The position numbers were made by a program, and so were the translations under genes. A stretch of 64,000 nt of DNA, from positions 12,560,793-12,624,792 of the forward strand of contig NC_086360.1 in assembly GCF_036324505.1 (NCBI RefSeq), in the 5' to 3' direction. Position 1 is the stretch's first letter; each line of letters starts with the position of its first letter. The notes under the pieces were generated by a model. The model did not search any database. It was not told the origin of the DNA and saw nothing but the letters and a program-made list of their open reading frames with translations. This DNA comes from Eleginops maclovinus. Lineage: Eukaryota; Chordata; Actinopteri; Perciformes; Eleginopidae. Below are positions 35,670-51,125 of the stretch, piece after piece.

Positions 35670-35960
35670 AAACCACCACGTGCGCGGTAGGAAAAATCTG
35701 ACTTGACGTCAGTGTCCATATGAGGATTGACGGCCGGTACATATATGGTCGTTCCGCCTGTGACGTTGTTCCTTCTGTGGAAAACAAAGGCGGGGCCGTG
35801 GAGACCGCGCCCCTTTCACAGCTGTTATCAATGAAGAAGTGAAACTCTCAATCTACAGCTGATTTTAACAGAGGACAATTCAACAAGTGCTCTCTAGATA
35901 CATTTTTAGTAGATTTTAATATCATCACCAAAAGTATCTTCATCAACTGAATTCCCACTG
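35670..35960 (+). promoter_or_regulatory. DUSP2 promoter with immediate-early type sites
   Basis: Upstream of DUSP2 are an E-box CACGTG (35677-35682), a perfect cAMP response element TGACGTCA (35704-35711), a near-consensus CArG box CCATATGAGG (35716-35725), a second CArG-like acatatatgg (about 35738) and a TGACG half-site (35761). This fits induction by CREB and SRF, as known for DUSP-family immediate-early genes. Confidence 0.65.
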
Positions 35961-36046
35961 GAAGAAGCCTGGTTTATTGTTGTTGCGAAGAACAACGAGT
36001 TTATTATTTATTTTTTTAAATAATTTTGAACTCATTCATTTCAGTC

Positions 36047-37888
36047 ATGACATCAAGCATTGAGCCTTTGGAGATAAGTAGCAATGAGTTGGTTCACATC
36101 CTGAGGACCCCCCGGGAGCAGTACACCTCTGCTGGCTGTGTGGTGCTCGACTGCAGACCGTTCCTCAACTTTTCCTTTGAGCACATTTGCGAGTCTCGAA
36201 ACGTCAACTGGAACTCAATGCTGCGCCGTAGATCCAAGAGCTCGGTGGTGGCTCTGGAGTGGCTCATACCGGATAAGGCGCTTCTGGGCCGGCTAAGGTG
36301 CGGGGACTTCTCCCCGGTAGTGGTGGTAGATGAGAGCAGCCCCTCCGTGGCCGAGCTAAGGCCAGAGAGCGTGGCCCAGATGCTGCTCACCGCCCTGCAC
36401 AACGAAGTTCAAACGCAGATCTGCTTTCTACAAGGTAAACTTATACTTTTACGCTACTGTTGAAATTTTAGTTTTTCAACTTTTTGACTTCGAAACATGA
36501 GCTATATTTTGAACAAAATATCACAAACAATATAGTATAAGGGTTTAAATCTCCACAATCAAACCGTTTAGGATTACAAATTCAGAATTTGTAATTACCC
36601 AAAAGTTATATACAGGCTTATTTTTCTTGTTTACCAGAATATTTTTAGTGTTTCATACTTAACTGTTTTTAAGGATGACTTCGGTGAAAGCTTGGAACTT
36701 GGCTAATACTACGTTGTCTCCCCTTAAGGTGGATTGGAGGGATTTTCGGAGGCCTATCCAGAGCTCTGTTACAGCTCAGCCTTCAATCAGCTCTCTGCAG
36801 TGGAACCAGAGCCCATGGTGACGGGTCGTAGAACACCAGCATATGATCGGGTACATTTCAAATGACTCTTTGAGAGCTAAAAAACATTAAATATTGTAAT
36901 ACAATTTAAACATTAAGGAGTGTGTCAAAAATCTATTTTTTTTAAATGATTTTAAAAAAGTTCAAACTGCTTGATTATTCTGGAATTATAATCATTGAAC
37001 TTTTTATGATTTTGTAAATTGCAGGATGGTCCGGTCGAACTGCTCCCCTTCCTGTTTTTGGGCAGTGCCATCCACTCCTCCCGCAGAGAGACCCTCGCAG
37101 CAGCTGGCATCACTGCTGTGCTCAACGTTTCCTCCACATGCCCGAACTTCTATGAGGGGGATTTTCAGTACCTGCAGCTCATGGTGGAGGACAATCTGGC
37201 TGCTGACATCAGAGCCTGCTTCTCCACCGCCATCGCTTTCATTGGTGAGTTCATTATTTGCCTAATGTGAAGACCCACCTGACACACAATGAATTAGTCT
37301 CATGTTAGTTTAGCGAGTAACTTTTTTTGTACTATCAAATTCATTCTGTAGCCTAGAATTGCGGGCCGGCAGTGTAATCATCTGAATACAAAACTGGATG
37401 ATGTTGCATAAGATGCACAACTGTATTTATGATGTTTTATTTGACCGCCTCCCTTTTTTTATAAAGTTTAGTTAGGAAGAACACAGTTGATTTTTATAAG
37501 AACCCACTTAATCCATGGTGAATAGTGACTGTACTTTAACCTTTGGTCATTCAGTGTAAAGCTTTAATTGTATATCTGAATGTAAAGCATTTCCCTGATG
37601 TCAGAGAAACTGATGTGAAATGGAAAGCAATTTGCTCATCTGTCTTCCTCTTTCCGCTCTCTCCCTACAGACTCGGTGAAGCAGAGTGGTGGTCGGGTGC
37701 TGGTGCATTGCCAGGCAGGTATCTCCCGCTCTGCCACCATTTGTCTGGCCTACCTCATGCATACGCAGCGTGTCAAGCTGGAAGAGGCCTTCGACTTTGT
37801 GAAGCAACGCCGTCAGGTCATCTCCCCCAACCTGGCCTTCATGGGACAGCTGCTACAGTTTGAAACTGATGTGCTGTGCCAGGGATGA
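36047..37888 (+). CDS. dusp2: DUSP2 dual-specificity MAP kinase phosphatase
   Basis: Nuclear phosphatase that removes phosphate from the Thr and Tyr of activated ERK/p38. Four exons (36047-36434, 36729-36850, 37025-37244, 37671-37888) join in phase to 315 residues; human DUSP2 has 314. The N-terminal rhodanese-like MAPK-binding domain has [15 protein letters not shown], a basic LRRRSK kinase-interaction patch and SVAELRPES. The catalytic domain contains general acid Asp226 (VEDN) and the signature [12 protein letters not shown] with nucleophile Cys257 and Arg263, the same numbers as in human. It ends soon after the catalytic core ([10 protein letters not shown]), which separates DUSP2 from DUSP1/4 with longer tails. 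Start is the first in-frame ATG. AATAAA at 38603-38608 closes an AT-rich 3' UTR. Confidence 0.93.
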
Positions 37889-38602
37889 AGACCTTTTACA
37901 TGACTGTTATTTTATAATGAATTCTCCCGCCTCCTGTAGGCATTGACTCAGAGAAATTCATCAGGACAATGTACAAACTGCTTGTACTATTGACTAGTAT
38001 AAGATTTTAAACTTTGTACATTCAGAGAAAAGCTACTTGTGCTGCTGGCATCACAAGGCTGGTGAACCTGGACTTTTACTTTGAAGAGAAACTGAGAAAC
38101 AGCAGATGGTAATATAAATGTGTTTTGAACAATTGCGATTCTGAGCCATTAAGTTGGAGAAGCTATCAGGTGACTTACCCGGACATTTTGTTACTCTTTA
38201 GGGGATAGGGCCTGCTTGTCTAAGGTGTGTTTGTGTGTTTGTATTGTGTTTAACTTATGTTCCTGATCTTATACAAAGGCTGTCTTATTTTTATATTCAT
38301 TCCTTCACAATTACGACCACTCTGACATCATGACCTGTCTTTAAATGATAACACTGTGTTAACTACTTAAGGCAATACTGGAAGACTCTCAAGTTTATTT
38401 GTGAAAGTTATAGAAATGCACTAACTTCTGTTGGTTCTGTATCCTGAGATATATTAAACTTGATGCACTCATGCTAGAAGATGTTTTTTTGTCATGTAAA
38501 TCTTGTTTTGTTTTTTTATATTTCAGTATTTGTCTGACAGTGTTAGAATTATTACTGTCTGTTACTGCACTTTATGTTTGACTGATACCTGCTGTTTTTT
38601 CC

Positions 38603-38608
38603 AATAAA
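38603..38608 (+). promoter_or_regulatory. DUSP2 polyadenylation signal
   Basis: AATAAA about 715 bases after the stop codon, at the end of a T-rich 3' UTR containing several ttattt and attta elements like those that destabilise immediate-early messages. Confidence 0.6.
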
Positions 38609-38619
38609 ATGAAAACATG

Positions 38620-41045
<2,426 letters not shown>

Positions 41046-42219
41046 ACGTTTGTATACCACATGCTCTTACACAACAAGCACTTGAGAAGCGCTGTACTGT
41101 GCACTGAACGCTGTGTGCTGCTCAGTCTCCATAACCTTGTCTTCAGTGACACACCCCTCTCCCCCAGAATGCATTTCCAGCGTGTTACTAAGCACAATTC
41201 ACCCATGGAAACAGAGACACTTGATTGGAGTGCACTCTCCCGCTAAAAGCTTTATTCTCTTTCCCTTTATATTTAGAATGTGTAGCGTGGAGCGAAAATG
41301 TACAAACCATGATTGGCTGCTGGATCAGGTCACACAATCAGAGAGCATGGCACCCAATTGTAATTCCATGGGTGACGAGCTGGGTTTCTCTCTTGTTACA
41401 GCAGCAACGTGTGGGGGCTGCACTACAAAAACAAGCATACAAGACCTTTTACCCACACACCATTCATAAGATTGTGTGTGTGCATGTGTAGGCTGGTGAA
41501 TGTGTGTGTGTGTGTGTGTGTGTAGGGGGGGGGGCGTGCGTGTTTGTATTTTTTTTGTGTGAGTTTATATCACAGGTATACACCCACCTACTTTTAAAAG
41601 CCACAGGATAAACTCTGCTGCCCCTTAATTTAGGACTCAGCCAGCGTGACGTAGGTTTCACCCGATAATTGAGATTCGAGCACTTGATCTCAGGTGGGCA
41701 ACAAATGGTGAGGGATGCCTGTGCTTCTTGGGGGAGGGAGTGTGTCATGGCGCATAATGCAGAGGGATTTAAATGGGGAAGTCAAGTGATGATGTAAATG
41801 CATGAGCACAGAAAGCAAGTGCCTAACCCTCCGCCCTGCAGTTTGCACAATAAGCAAAGGTGGAAAGTAACACTTACTGCAAATTTGCATTTACCCAGTG
41901 AGTTGTGAGGGAGAGTAAGCTACTGTGTGAGGAGACTACATCATTTACCTAGACCATATTTCAAAAGTAAATACACTTTTACAACAAGAATATTTGATGG
42001 TTGCAACTGCAGTCTCCTCACGCCATATGCAAAATCTGCCCCTCTACATTAACAATAATTATTTAGTAAAATCTCTTTAGGTGATATTTGTTTACTCGCA
42101 CTTTGGGCGTGTAGGAAACTAGGAAAACGCGGAGTGGATTTGTATTGATATGGGTATTCCCCCTATGATAAAGTGGAACGGATTTCATTGTGAAGCAATG
42201 AAAAGAACGCTGGACTAAA

Positions 42220-42345
42220 ATGCAGTCATGCAATAATATTTTTGATGGCAAATGTGAGGGGGTCCAAACGACGAGGGACTTTTTTTTTAAAGTGAGGGGG
42301 ACGTGTCCCCCCCAAATTATATTGTGGCGACGCCCATGCTTTGAA
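42220..42345. repeat. Possible end of a DNA transposon
   Basis: The stretch gtgagggggtccaaac, then agtgagggggacgtgtcc and ggcgacgcccatg resembles terminal regions of fish DNA transposons. No partner end or target duplication was found, so this is tentative. Confidence 0.3.
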
Positions 42346-42739
42346 CTAACCAACAATCAGAACAGGCTTATGACAAGGTATCTCCAGCTGCTGCAGTGAA
42401 AATGTTTATTGGCTGTAAATAACTGGAGTTGTTGGGTGTTACATGGAAACATGGTGGAAAAAAATAAGACTACAGATGCATTGATAACACATGATATCTA
42501 ATTGGAAAGCAATATGAAGCCAAATGTGCTGTGTCACGTATTAAAGGAGATGATGACGACTGAGCAGCTTCAATTAGTTTAGGAGCCCCTGCAGGAAACT
42601 TATGCTTCTGCTAAAGCAGATGGCATATGCAGCTGTATCCCGTGGAGTTAATTGATCAAAGCAGTGGCACCCAACAAGCCATTTCTAATATAACTTCGTT
42701 GGTTGAGCTGCTTGGATATACATTTAATGTGAGAAGAAG

Positions 42740-42762
42740 AGAGAGGGGGGGGGGGGGGGGTG
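42740..42762. repeat. Poly-G tract
   Basis: Run of about 18 G residues preceded by gagaga, in the region upstream of the adrenergic receptor. Confidence 0.8.
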
Positions 42763-42899
42763 GCACAGGGAGCGAGTCAGGATCCCATGACGCCCACAGC
42801 TTCACAATGACATCACCAGGTCTAAAAAGAAGCTCAAGAGGGAGATGGGAGGCACCCCACTTATTAGATTTCGTCGTAAGGTCCTGTTCACAAGTGAGG

Positions 42900-43730
42900 G
42901 TGCTGCTGCGGCGCCTCTGTGAAGGAGCCTGTGATGTGCGCAAGAGGAGCGGCTGTATCTTGGCATCCTGATAAAGTTCTGAAAATACAAAAGAACCATG
43001 GAGAGGGGAAACATCTCCTGAGACTCACACACAGAAGCTGCTCTGTGGGAATAGACTCACGGCCGAACAAACAACGCGTTTTGACTTCATATCTTGCTTT
43101 ACGCGCAAAACTGGAGAGACTGAGGTAACCTCTGTGCTTTCTCTTGTTCGATTGACTGCAAACGCTGCCATCGCCGGGAAACATTAGTATCATTTTATTA
43201 GTAAATCTCTACAAATATTGCACAGTACATTTATTTAGCTTTATCAAAACCTCTCCGTGGTCGCTGTTCAGATGAGACTCCTAATTATACAAGCGTCTCC
43301 AAACGAGGACGCACGGAGAACGAACAGGGATTATTTTCTCTCGCCTGGTCTCCTGTATTCAGTGTCGCTTCGTTTTAAATGACACAAAATTACAGCCTTA
43401 AAATAATACTATCTTAAAAACCGTAAAAGAAAAAAAAGCATTAAACTTCGTGAGCTATAGGCTAGAAGTTTTAGTTTTCGGGCTTTGTTTATACTTTGGA
43501 AAGGTTGGTTCACAGCAGTCAGCGTTTCGAAAAGTACCTCTGTTCTTTGGTGGTTAAACACTGCTCTACATAGTGGCAGATCTCTTATTAATTGAAAGCA
43601 GTGGTCCGTGTCTTGACGCATTGCCCAGGACTGTTTTGTATGCTTAAAATGGACTTTGCTGAGCTACCGTGGAGGATGCAAGGGAGCTATCGTTCGGACA
43701 CTGATCAGGGACCAAACGAAAGAAACTGAG
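42900..43730 (+). promoter_or_regulatory. Probable 5' UTR exon(s) and promoter of the adrenergic receptor
   Basis: Two good splice donors lie here on the plus strand, after 43124 (gactgag then gtaacc) and after 43730 (aactgag then gtaaat). The acceptor just before the receptor start (cccag ending at 43936) lacks an in-frame coding upstream exon. One or both donors therefore probably end untranslated exons. Local CpG content is raised. Confidence 0.4.
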
Positions 43731-43937
43731 GTAAATATTATTCAAATTCTATTTTTACTATAATCACAAATAGTTTTATAAATGTAACACATTTTTAATT
43801 GTGCACAAACCATTTATGTTGATATATTGAAACAGTAATGAGAACCCCTAAAAGTGACATACATTTTTAAATACGTTTTATTTAGTCGGCAAACATATTT
43901 TTTTGTCTATAAGGACTATTTGAAAGCTAATCCCAGC

Positions 43938-45521
43938 ATGGCCTTGGTTCCGGAGAACGGCTGCTCGCTGGAGTTGAGCGGCTGGAACAGCAGCACGAGC
44001 AGTGCCGGTGCCTCCGTGCCCTGCAACCAGAGCATCCTGAAGCTCGCCCCTTACTCCCCTGAAGCCACAGCGGTATTCGCCACAGCCATCACCCTAATGG
44101 TCGTCTTCACTATCGTGGGGAACATCATGGTCATCATCGCGGTGCTGACAAGCCGATCCCTCCGAGGACCCCAGAATCTGTTCTTAGTGTCACTGGCTGC
44201 TGCAGACATTTTAGTGGCTACACTTATCATTCCATTTTCTCTGGCCAATGAACTGCTTGGCTACTGGTACTTCAAGTCTCTGTGGTGTGAGATCTACCTG
44301 GCACTGGATGTGCTTTTCTGCACCTCCTCCATTGTGCACCTATGTGCCATCTCCCTGGACCGCTACCTGTCCATCTCCAGGGTCACATACGGGCGCCAGC
44401 GCACTCCCAAGCGCATCAAAGCTGCTATTGTGGTGGTGTGGCTCATCTCTGCCATAATCTCCTTCCCTCCCTTGCTCTCACTGAACAAACGTGAGGCAGG
44501 GGAGGAGGGGACTGAGAGAGGACCCCAGTGCCAGCTGAATGATGAGCGCTGGTACATCCTTTACTCCACCATTGGCTCCTTCTTTGCTCCATGCCTCATC
44601 ATGATCCTGGTCTACATAAGAATCTACCAAATTGCCAAACAGAGAACACGTTGCCCCCCAGGAGAGCCCAGGAAGGATGGGGTCGGCTGTGCAACACCAA
44701 GTCAGACTCCACGACATGTCCAGGCCAATGGGAAGGATGATGAGGAAAGCACACCGCCGTCATCCAACAAAACCTCTCGTGCCAGACCCCCCACCCTCGC
44801 CATCACCCCGTCCCCTTCCTCAGGAGACACTCAAACCTCCCCCAATCCCACTTCCAATAATCTCCTGCAACCTCCATCACCTTCTCTAGCCATGACCCCT
44901 GTCACAACCTCCCTTGAGACCTCTCCTCGTGGCCCCTTAACTCCCAGCTCTGTGCCCCTGTCTGCCCCTGCCAACACTAAAGAGAAGGGGAAGAAGGGCA
45001 AGAAGCAGGGTGGGAAAAAAGCTGACAATAACAATGGTGACAGCTCAAGCACAGAGAGCGACATGGAGCACAGCCATGGAGGAGGCCGAGGCAGCGCCAG
45101 CATGCCAGGGTCCCCTGCAGGAGGGGGGTTCCACTCCCCGGCCACAGTCAAGCGCTACCAGGATATGATGGCAACTTCAAAGGGGGCTCGGCTGGTGCCG
45201 CGGAGGAAGTCAAAGACAGAGAACAACCCTGGAGCAGCGAGGCGCAAAGCCATGGTCAACAGAGAGAAACGCTTCACCTTTGTTTTGGCGGTGGTCATAG
45301 GTGTCTTTGTGGTGTGCTGGTTCCCCTTCTTCTTCTCCTACTCACTGCAGGCAGTGTGCCCAGAGACATGTGCCATCCCTGATCCACTCTTCACATTTTT
45401 CTTCTGGATCGGTTACTGCAACTCCTCACTTAATCCAGTTATATATACCATCTTCAACAAAGACTTCAGAAAGGCCTTCAAAAAGATATTGTGCAGTACC
45501 ACCAAGGGTACATTCTTTTAG
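43938..45521 (+). CDS. adra2b: Alpha-2 adrenergic receptor, probably ADRA2B
   Basis: Gi-coupled receptor for adrenaline and noradrenaline in the plasma membrane. Coding is one exon of 527 residues, as usual for alpha-2 receptors, longer than human ADRA2B (450). The N-terminus has glycosylation sites at Asn17 and Asn30. Seven membrane helices contain LAAADIL (TM2), the amine-binding Asp in LALDVLFC (TM3), DRY, Ser residues in [10 protein letters not shown] (TM5), CWFPFFF (TM6) and NPVIYTIF (TM7). A palmitoylation Cys sits in KKILC near the end. The third cytoplasmic loop is about 200 residues and Pro/Ser/Lys rich. The TM2 run [19 protein letters not shown] is identical to human ADRA2B, and DUSP2 is the neighbour, as recalled for human 2q11. 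The start follows a cccag acceptor; an open frame continues upstream into the probable intron. Confidence 0.88.
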   Translation: MALVPENGCSLELSGWNSSTSSAGASVPCNQSILKLAPYSPEATAVFATAITLMVVFTIVGNIMVIIAVLTSRSLRGPQNLFLVSLAAADILVATLIIPFSLANELLGYWYFKSLWCEIYLALDVLFCTSSIVHLCAISLDRYLSISRVTYGRQRTPKRIKAAIVVVWLISAIISFPPLLSLNKREAGEEGTERGPQCQLNDERWYILYSTIGSFFAPCLIMILVYIRIYQIAKQRTRCPPGEPRKDGVGCATPSQTPRHVQANGKDDEESTPPSSNKTSRARPPTLAITPSPSSGDTQTSPNPTSNNLLQPPSPSLAMTPVTTSLETSPRGPLTPSSVPLSAPANTKEKGKKGKKQGGKKADNNNGDSSSTESDMEHSHGGGRGSASMPGSPAGGGFHSPATVKRYQDMMATSKGARLVPRRKSKTENNPGAARRKAMVNREKRFTFVLAVVIGVFVVCWFPFFFSYSLQAVCPETCAIPDPLFTFFFWIGYCNSSLNPVIYTIFNKDFRKAFKKILCSTTKGTFF

Positions 45522-45529
45522 CATACAAA

Positions 45530-48500
45530 TGTACAGCTGTAAAGGACCTACACACAAAAAATGTTACTTCTGAGGCATCACAAATCAATCATTTTAATTT
45601 TTTCAGAACACTCAAAGGGCTGTTTAAAAAAAACTATGTGTGGAAATCCCAGCGTAGGAATCAGAACTGAGAGCCACACTTTTACAGCCACAGTGTGTGC
45701 AAACAGGCAACTTGGACTGTGAAATCCCAGCTTGAAGCAGACATGCACAGATATTTCATGGTGTGAGCTGAACACAGGACAGGAAACCGAGGCAGCACTA
45801 GATACTTAACTGCTTCGCACTTCAGTATTGTTGATAAGATTTTGATTAAAACGTTTAATCTCCAGATCACATTGAATAATGGAGTACACTGGGACACAGG
45901 GTGGTGCAGAATAAGAAATGTACACACTCTCTATAAAACTGTCAGAGGGAAGCATGAAACCCGTTGAGAATGAACTCCTGAATGAGAATATAGACAGTTT
46001 AATGTGTAATATATATGGTTTTGTCGTTATTAAATACTCCAGGTCTAATGGAGCAAGAAAACAAATATAAAGAAGGAAAAGTGACCTTTGAGGCTATGAG
46101 CCTCAGGCCATTTATTTATCAATACTGAGCACAAGGAGCACACAAGGTTAGTGGTGATTTCTTACGTCTGTAGTCTTAATTTGTCCAGCTGCAAGGCAAA
46201 CATGTGTTTTCTCGATTTTTATCTAAAGGCGCAAGAAGAGAAGGTTTCTGACGACTTCAGATGTGATAGCACAGACAATGACTCCCTTTCAAACTGATCT
46301 TGTGGGTTTTCATGAGGAAAGCCTGCACATCAGACACCTAGCTCTTTGCTTGGTGTGGGTCCTGATGGACACTCAGGTTGTTAGTAATGACACTCTTGGC
46401 TTTCCCCTCTCATGACCTGCAGAACAAAATAAAGTGTAGGGGATTTTTCAAGAAAAACATGTGTAAGTTATTGAGATGTAAAGTAGGGCAGTTTGACCCT
46501 CCCCTTCACTTGTTGTTTCCTGCTTTTGAACTTGACCTGGGCTATCACAACAATGGACTGGATAAAGCAATTCTTCTAATGAACACAGTTTTTGGATTTA
46601 TGAGATACAATCAAACCGCTTTTAGCTTTTAAAAGTGCTTCAGACATTTTTCAAAGTATCTAATGGGAGGTGCCTCTGGTGAAGAATTAGATTCCTATTA
46701 ATGATCATTATTTTCAGAAAACCTGATTAAGCAGGGAGAGATTTACATTCACTGTAAAGGACATAAAGTGTTATTATGTATGTGTAATGTAACCACTAAT
46801 CACGCCTACATGGTTTATTCTGAGAACCATATGGCTGAGCCACTCTTTACAAACGCCTCTGGCACATCAGCTGCAGTGGACCTCTACATGGCACATTTGG
46901 GTTATAGCTGAGAGGCAAGAGCATGAATGGGCCATTTATTTTTTTCTCACCATGAGACTTAAGCTCTGTCAGCTTTCATGATTTAAAAAAAGAAAAGAAA
47001 AATGTATCTGTGACTGTGAATAACACACAGGCTTATTGACTCAATGGGACAAGGGCTGTCAGCAGCAACACTTCAATTTACTGATTGTCTAATACTGCTG
47101 ACCTGTATGAATTTGTGGTTGTGTGTGTGTGTGTGTGTGTGTGTGCATGCGCGCGTGATCATGTTTTTGTTTTTTTTCTGTAGAGAGTGGCTGCCTCTTC
47201 TGGCTGCTGCAGGTCTACTGTAATATTAGTAAAAATAGAGACCAGATGTCCTGGTGCCGCCATCACTTTGTGAATGTTTCTACTTGACTTGATTGACAGA
47301 TCAGTAGTACTTAGCCATGTTGAGAAAGTCTTATCGAACTGAGAGTCAGTGTTTATCAGTGATATTGAGTACATGGCTTTTAGTGATCACTCCCAAGGGA
47401 CCAAAGAGCCTTATAGGTCACCAGCCTGACTATGTGATATCCGGCTCTGTGTTGCTTTAATAAAGTATTTCTTTATAATATGTTTATGTGAAGGGGCACA
47501 AAGATTTAAGAAACTGTATAATTTATTTCAAACTATTTTGTGTTTTCTGTCTGTTACCTATTTATTGTTCCATTACTGTGCTTTTATTCTGAAAGTCAAG
47601 TGAAGCTGCTATCAAAAAGCAAGAACACTGTACAGATGTTAAATATCACAAATAAGGACTTGCCTTTCTGCTCTTACTTTGTGGGGATTGAGCTATATTT
47701 CAGTTTGGGGTGTATGTATTTGTGTTGAATTGAAGGAAGTTGAACTTCGAGTTATGTGCATAATGCAGAATCTACAATGCAATGTTTGTCATTGTTTCAT
47801 GTAGTGATAGTAAAAGGTTCAAGCAAAGATACAAGCAAACTCATGAATGTACAATTAATCATGCATACTGCAGCAGGAAAATCTCTTTTAAAAGTATTCA
47901 TTAAAAAGTGATTGAAAATGAAAATATCAATAGCACCCTTAGACATTTTCCACTTGATGATTTGCAAACTTTGTGCCGGACATTAATGCTAAAATCCATA
48001 CCACACCGCTGCTTTGAGATCCAAATATCTAATAAAACAAAATGGTGGCGAGTGAGAGCTCCGTGCACTTATACAACTGTTCCCTGCCTTCATCTGAAAC
48101 GCTTAGTTTCTCTCCAGAAATACGACAACTATAGCAACCCTTTTGTAATAAAAATAGGCACAGAAGCCATGAATTCATGGTCGTTTCCAATAAATATGAG
48201 TTTCAATGCTGCTCAGACTTCCAACCATGGCTTTATGTGGTGAAACTTCTGCTTTGTTTAACTTACAAAAGTATGAATTATTGCTTAAAGGTGACAGATG
48301 CAGTCATCTCCATCATGATCACCATCTTTCCCCTGAAACCGCCTGTATTGTCTCTTATTGTGTTTGGATCAAATAACATGGTCTGAGCTTTACAATCCTC
48401 TATCCCCCATCTGTCATCATCCCTCTCCAGTTTGGAAATAAAGCTACTTAAAAAAGCACGAGTAATTCCCTGTTTTTATTTTATTTCATATACCTTCACA

Positions 48501-49826
48501 TGATACAACCCTAGGGACGAGGGTTATGTTTCAGGAACAAAATGACTAATTAGTTGTTTCATAATGGTAGTTTTCACAGAATGCGTTTTTCTTGCATTCA
48601 TGTTGAACTGAGAAGCAATTCCCAGCCATGATGATAAAGCCCTGAACAGCTACATAAGTTCAGGAAGTAGTGCTTAACATTTTGGGCTGATGGCAGTTCA
48701 AGATGTCATTGGAAAATCTCCTGTCTCAGTGGGACATGAGAAGTAGGCTGCAGCAGTGATGTAGCTCTCTGCCAACAAACACAGAGGAAGTCTTTAAGGA
48801 CTTGGAGCATGTTGCCAAATATCACATATGCAAGCACACAAACAAACACACACATTATTTGTGTCATTATGCACCAATTGTCACATACTGTATTCAAGTC
48901 ATGAAACAGGCTCAACACACACATACGCTCACACACACTTGTAGTGACAGCTTGTTCTATTTGAGGTCAGCAAGCCTACGGCGAATTGTAATTGATTTAT
49001 GCTCGATGGGTGGTTTGGGGATTTCTAAGCACTGAATCTAGCCTTGCTGGCCTGCTTTTCCTTCACCCACATATATTTCCACTCGTTGAAGAGACACACA
49101 ACTGAGAGTAACCTTCTCACAGGTTGATTTCCATATTCATGGCTGTTCTGTAAGGTACAAGAGGAGGTGAACAGATAACTAATCATAGCCAAGCATAGAG
49201 AGCCGTGATGTGTATGTTTCCAGTGTTGTATATCCAGGCAGACACAGTGTCCCTAAGCTGCTTATTCTCTAGCCTCAGCTGGAATATAAAGCAGGCCTGA
49301 TTGGTGGCAGTGGACCCTCCGGAGAGTGGATGGAGAGCGTCCAACTAACATAAAAAACAGAACATTCTCATTAGCCTCTTATTCCAACGTGATAGTAGCC
49401 TTGAGGAGAAGGAAAATGTTTGTGCAAGCTCCTGTAGGAGGGGGGATTACCCACAAATAAAGAAACAAAGACACATTCAATCTCATTTTGAAAAATGATG
49501 ATGGATATAGCATTCCACGGTATGAATATGTATGTTTTTGGATGGCATTCCAACGCAGATTTTCCTTTATCAATGTTCTGCACGTTATAACGACAGAAGG
49601 ATTTCCTAACACTGTAATGTGGCTCCTGAAAATACCCAAGAGACAGGATGAATTATGAGGCACGGAGCACACACACGCTCTCTCACTATTGAAGGTGGAG
49701 GCATTAAAATGAACTTTCTCTTTGTGAAATCTGTGATAAAAACGCAATTTTTAGGGGGCACAGGCAATTATGATTAGAATCGCTGTAGGAGTCTGTGGCT
49801 GTTTAACAGAGTGGTATTCAATAGTG

Positions 49827-49828
<2 letters not shown>
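45530..49828. other. Receptor 3' UTR and gene-poor spacer
   Basis: AT-rich DNA with a short (GT)n tract at about 47120-47146. No exon, LTR or inverted-repeat element was recognised. The first part is probably receptor 3' UTR, but its end cannot be fixed. Confidence 0.45.

Positions 49829-49910
<82 letters not shown>
49829..49910. repeat. (GT)n microsatellite, about 41 units
   Basis: Uninterrupted GT dinucleotide tract. Confidence 0.97.
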
Positions 49911-49911
<1 letters not shown>

Positions 49912-51019
49912 GCATTTCTTTCTTTGTGAGGATCAAACAAAGCTGTAACCCTTGAAAGTGAGAAAACAAATGCATTTTCTTCAAAGACTTAGTTAAAGGG
50001 GTTTTAGATTTGGCATGTATTTGTCAATTGTTGATTGGATCTGCTTTTGCTGTTTAACTTTTATTCTGGCAAAACCTGCTTTTATTGGGGTCAGAAAATT
50101 TCAAAATTAACACAGATTTTCACAATGACAACATCATGTAAATATTACATAATCCGTCCTGACCACATTTTAGCTAGTTCATTTAAATGTACAAACTGAA
50201 CATATTATTATGCTGCCTATGTAGCATGTAGCATGTTATTGGATATTTATATTATTCATTGTTGTATTTATTTCAGACCAACAGCAGTCTGATTTCTCAA
50301 GAAAATATTCTTGTGTGACTCACCATTGAATTAGGAATGAGCCTCATTTCAGCTTTCCCTGTGGACACAATTACTTTCATGTTTTTCACAGGTATAAACA
50401 CTGATTCATTATTGTGCCTCCTGGTGTTGATAAAGAAAAGAATGAAGAGGCCAAATTGTCCCATTATTATCATTGGCAGCATCAGGCTCTGGTGTTCTAA
50501 CTCTATTAGTGCTATATTACCTATAAAAATCGAAGCCTAGCCAGAATTATGATGAGAATCCAAATTAAGCTGAATCATCTGATTGAAAAGTATGTGCTCA
50601 GGCTATGAAATAGACATACAAAATCTGCAAATGATGTGTTGACGGATCAACGCACAATAAAATAGTTTACTGGTGCAGTTGTGTGTGACTTCCAAGCAAG
50701 GTTTCTGAATGTGAAGAGGGGAGAAAGACTGTGTCTTTTTTTAGCCTGGCCAACAAGTAAAGGTCACAAAGTTCATTTTGACACACAGTGATGCACGTAT
50801 GCAGATACCCTCACACATGCGCAGACACTCTGAGGGAAAACACAAATAAACACACAACAGGAAAAAAACTCCAGTCCATAAATAGAGCAACAGACACTAA
50901 ACTGAACAAACAGTTACACATCATGAGTGTCAGCACACACACAGCCGTCAAACTGTGTTGATTGTGTCTAACATATAACGTATACCCCTTTTTTTCTACG
51001 CTCTTATCTTTTTATGTTC

Positions 51020-51125
51020 TTGTTTATATTTGCACTGTGGGACTGCCAGAAACGATATTTCAAGTTTCTGTATGTATAACACGTGTGGAAACTTTGACAA
51101 TAAAGTGGACTTTGACTTTGACTGA
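51020..51125 (+). repeat. Possible retroposon 3' tail
   Basis: The stretch ending gacaataaagtggactttg and a short actttgact repeat looks like the 3' end of a fish retroposon. Without a body upstream the family cannot be named. Confidence 0.3.

Noticed and set aside
36026..36046. Upstream in-frame extension of DUSP2
   Set aside because: It would start at a TTG codon; the first ATG at 36047 gives 315 residues and catalytic numbering equal to human DUSP2.
41858..42000. Another hAT-type MITE beginning aggtggaaagtaac
   Set aside because: Only a short terminal-like word is present; no opposite end or target duplication was found.
43854..43937. 28 extra N-terminal residues on the adrenergic receptor
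   Set aside because: The stretch is T-rich, begins inside a likely intron and is separated from the ATG at 43938 by a cccag acceptor. Alpha-2 receptors start with a short glycosylated N-terminus.
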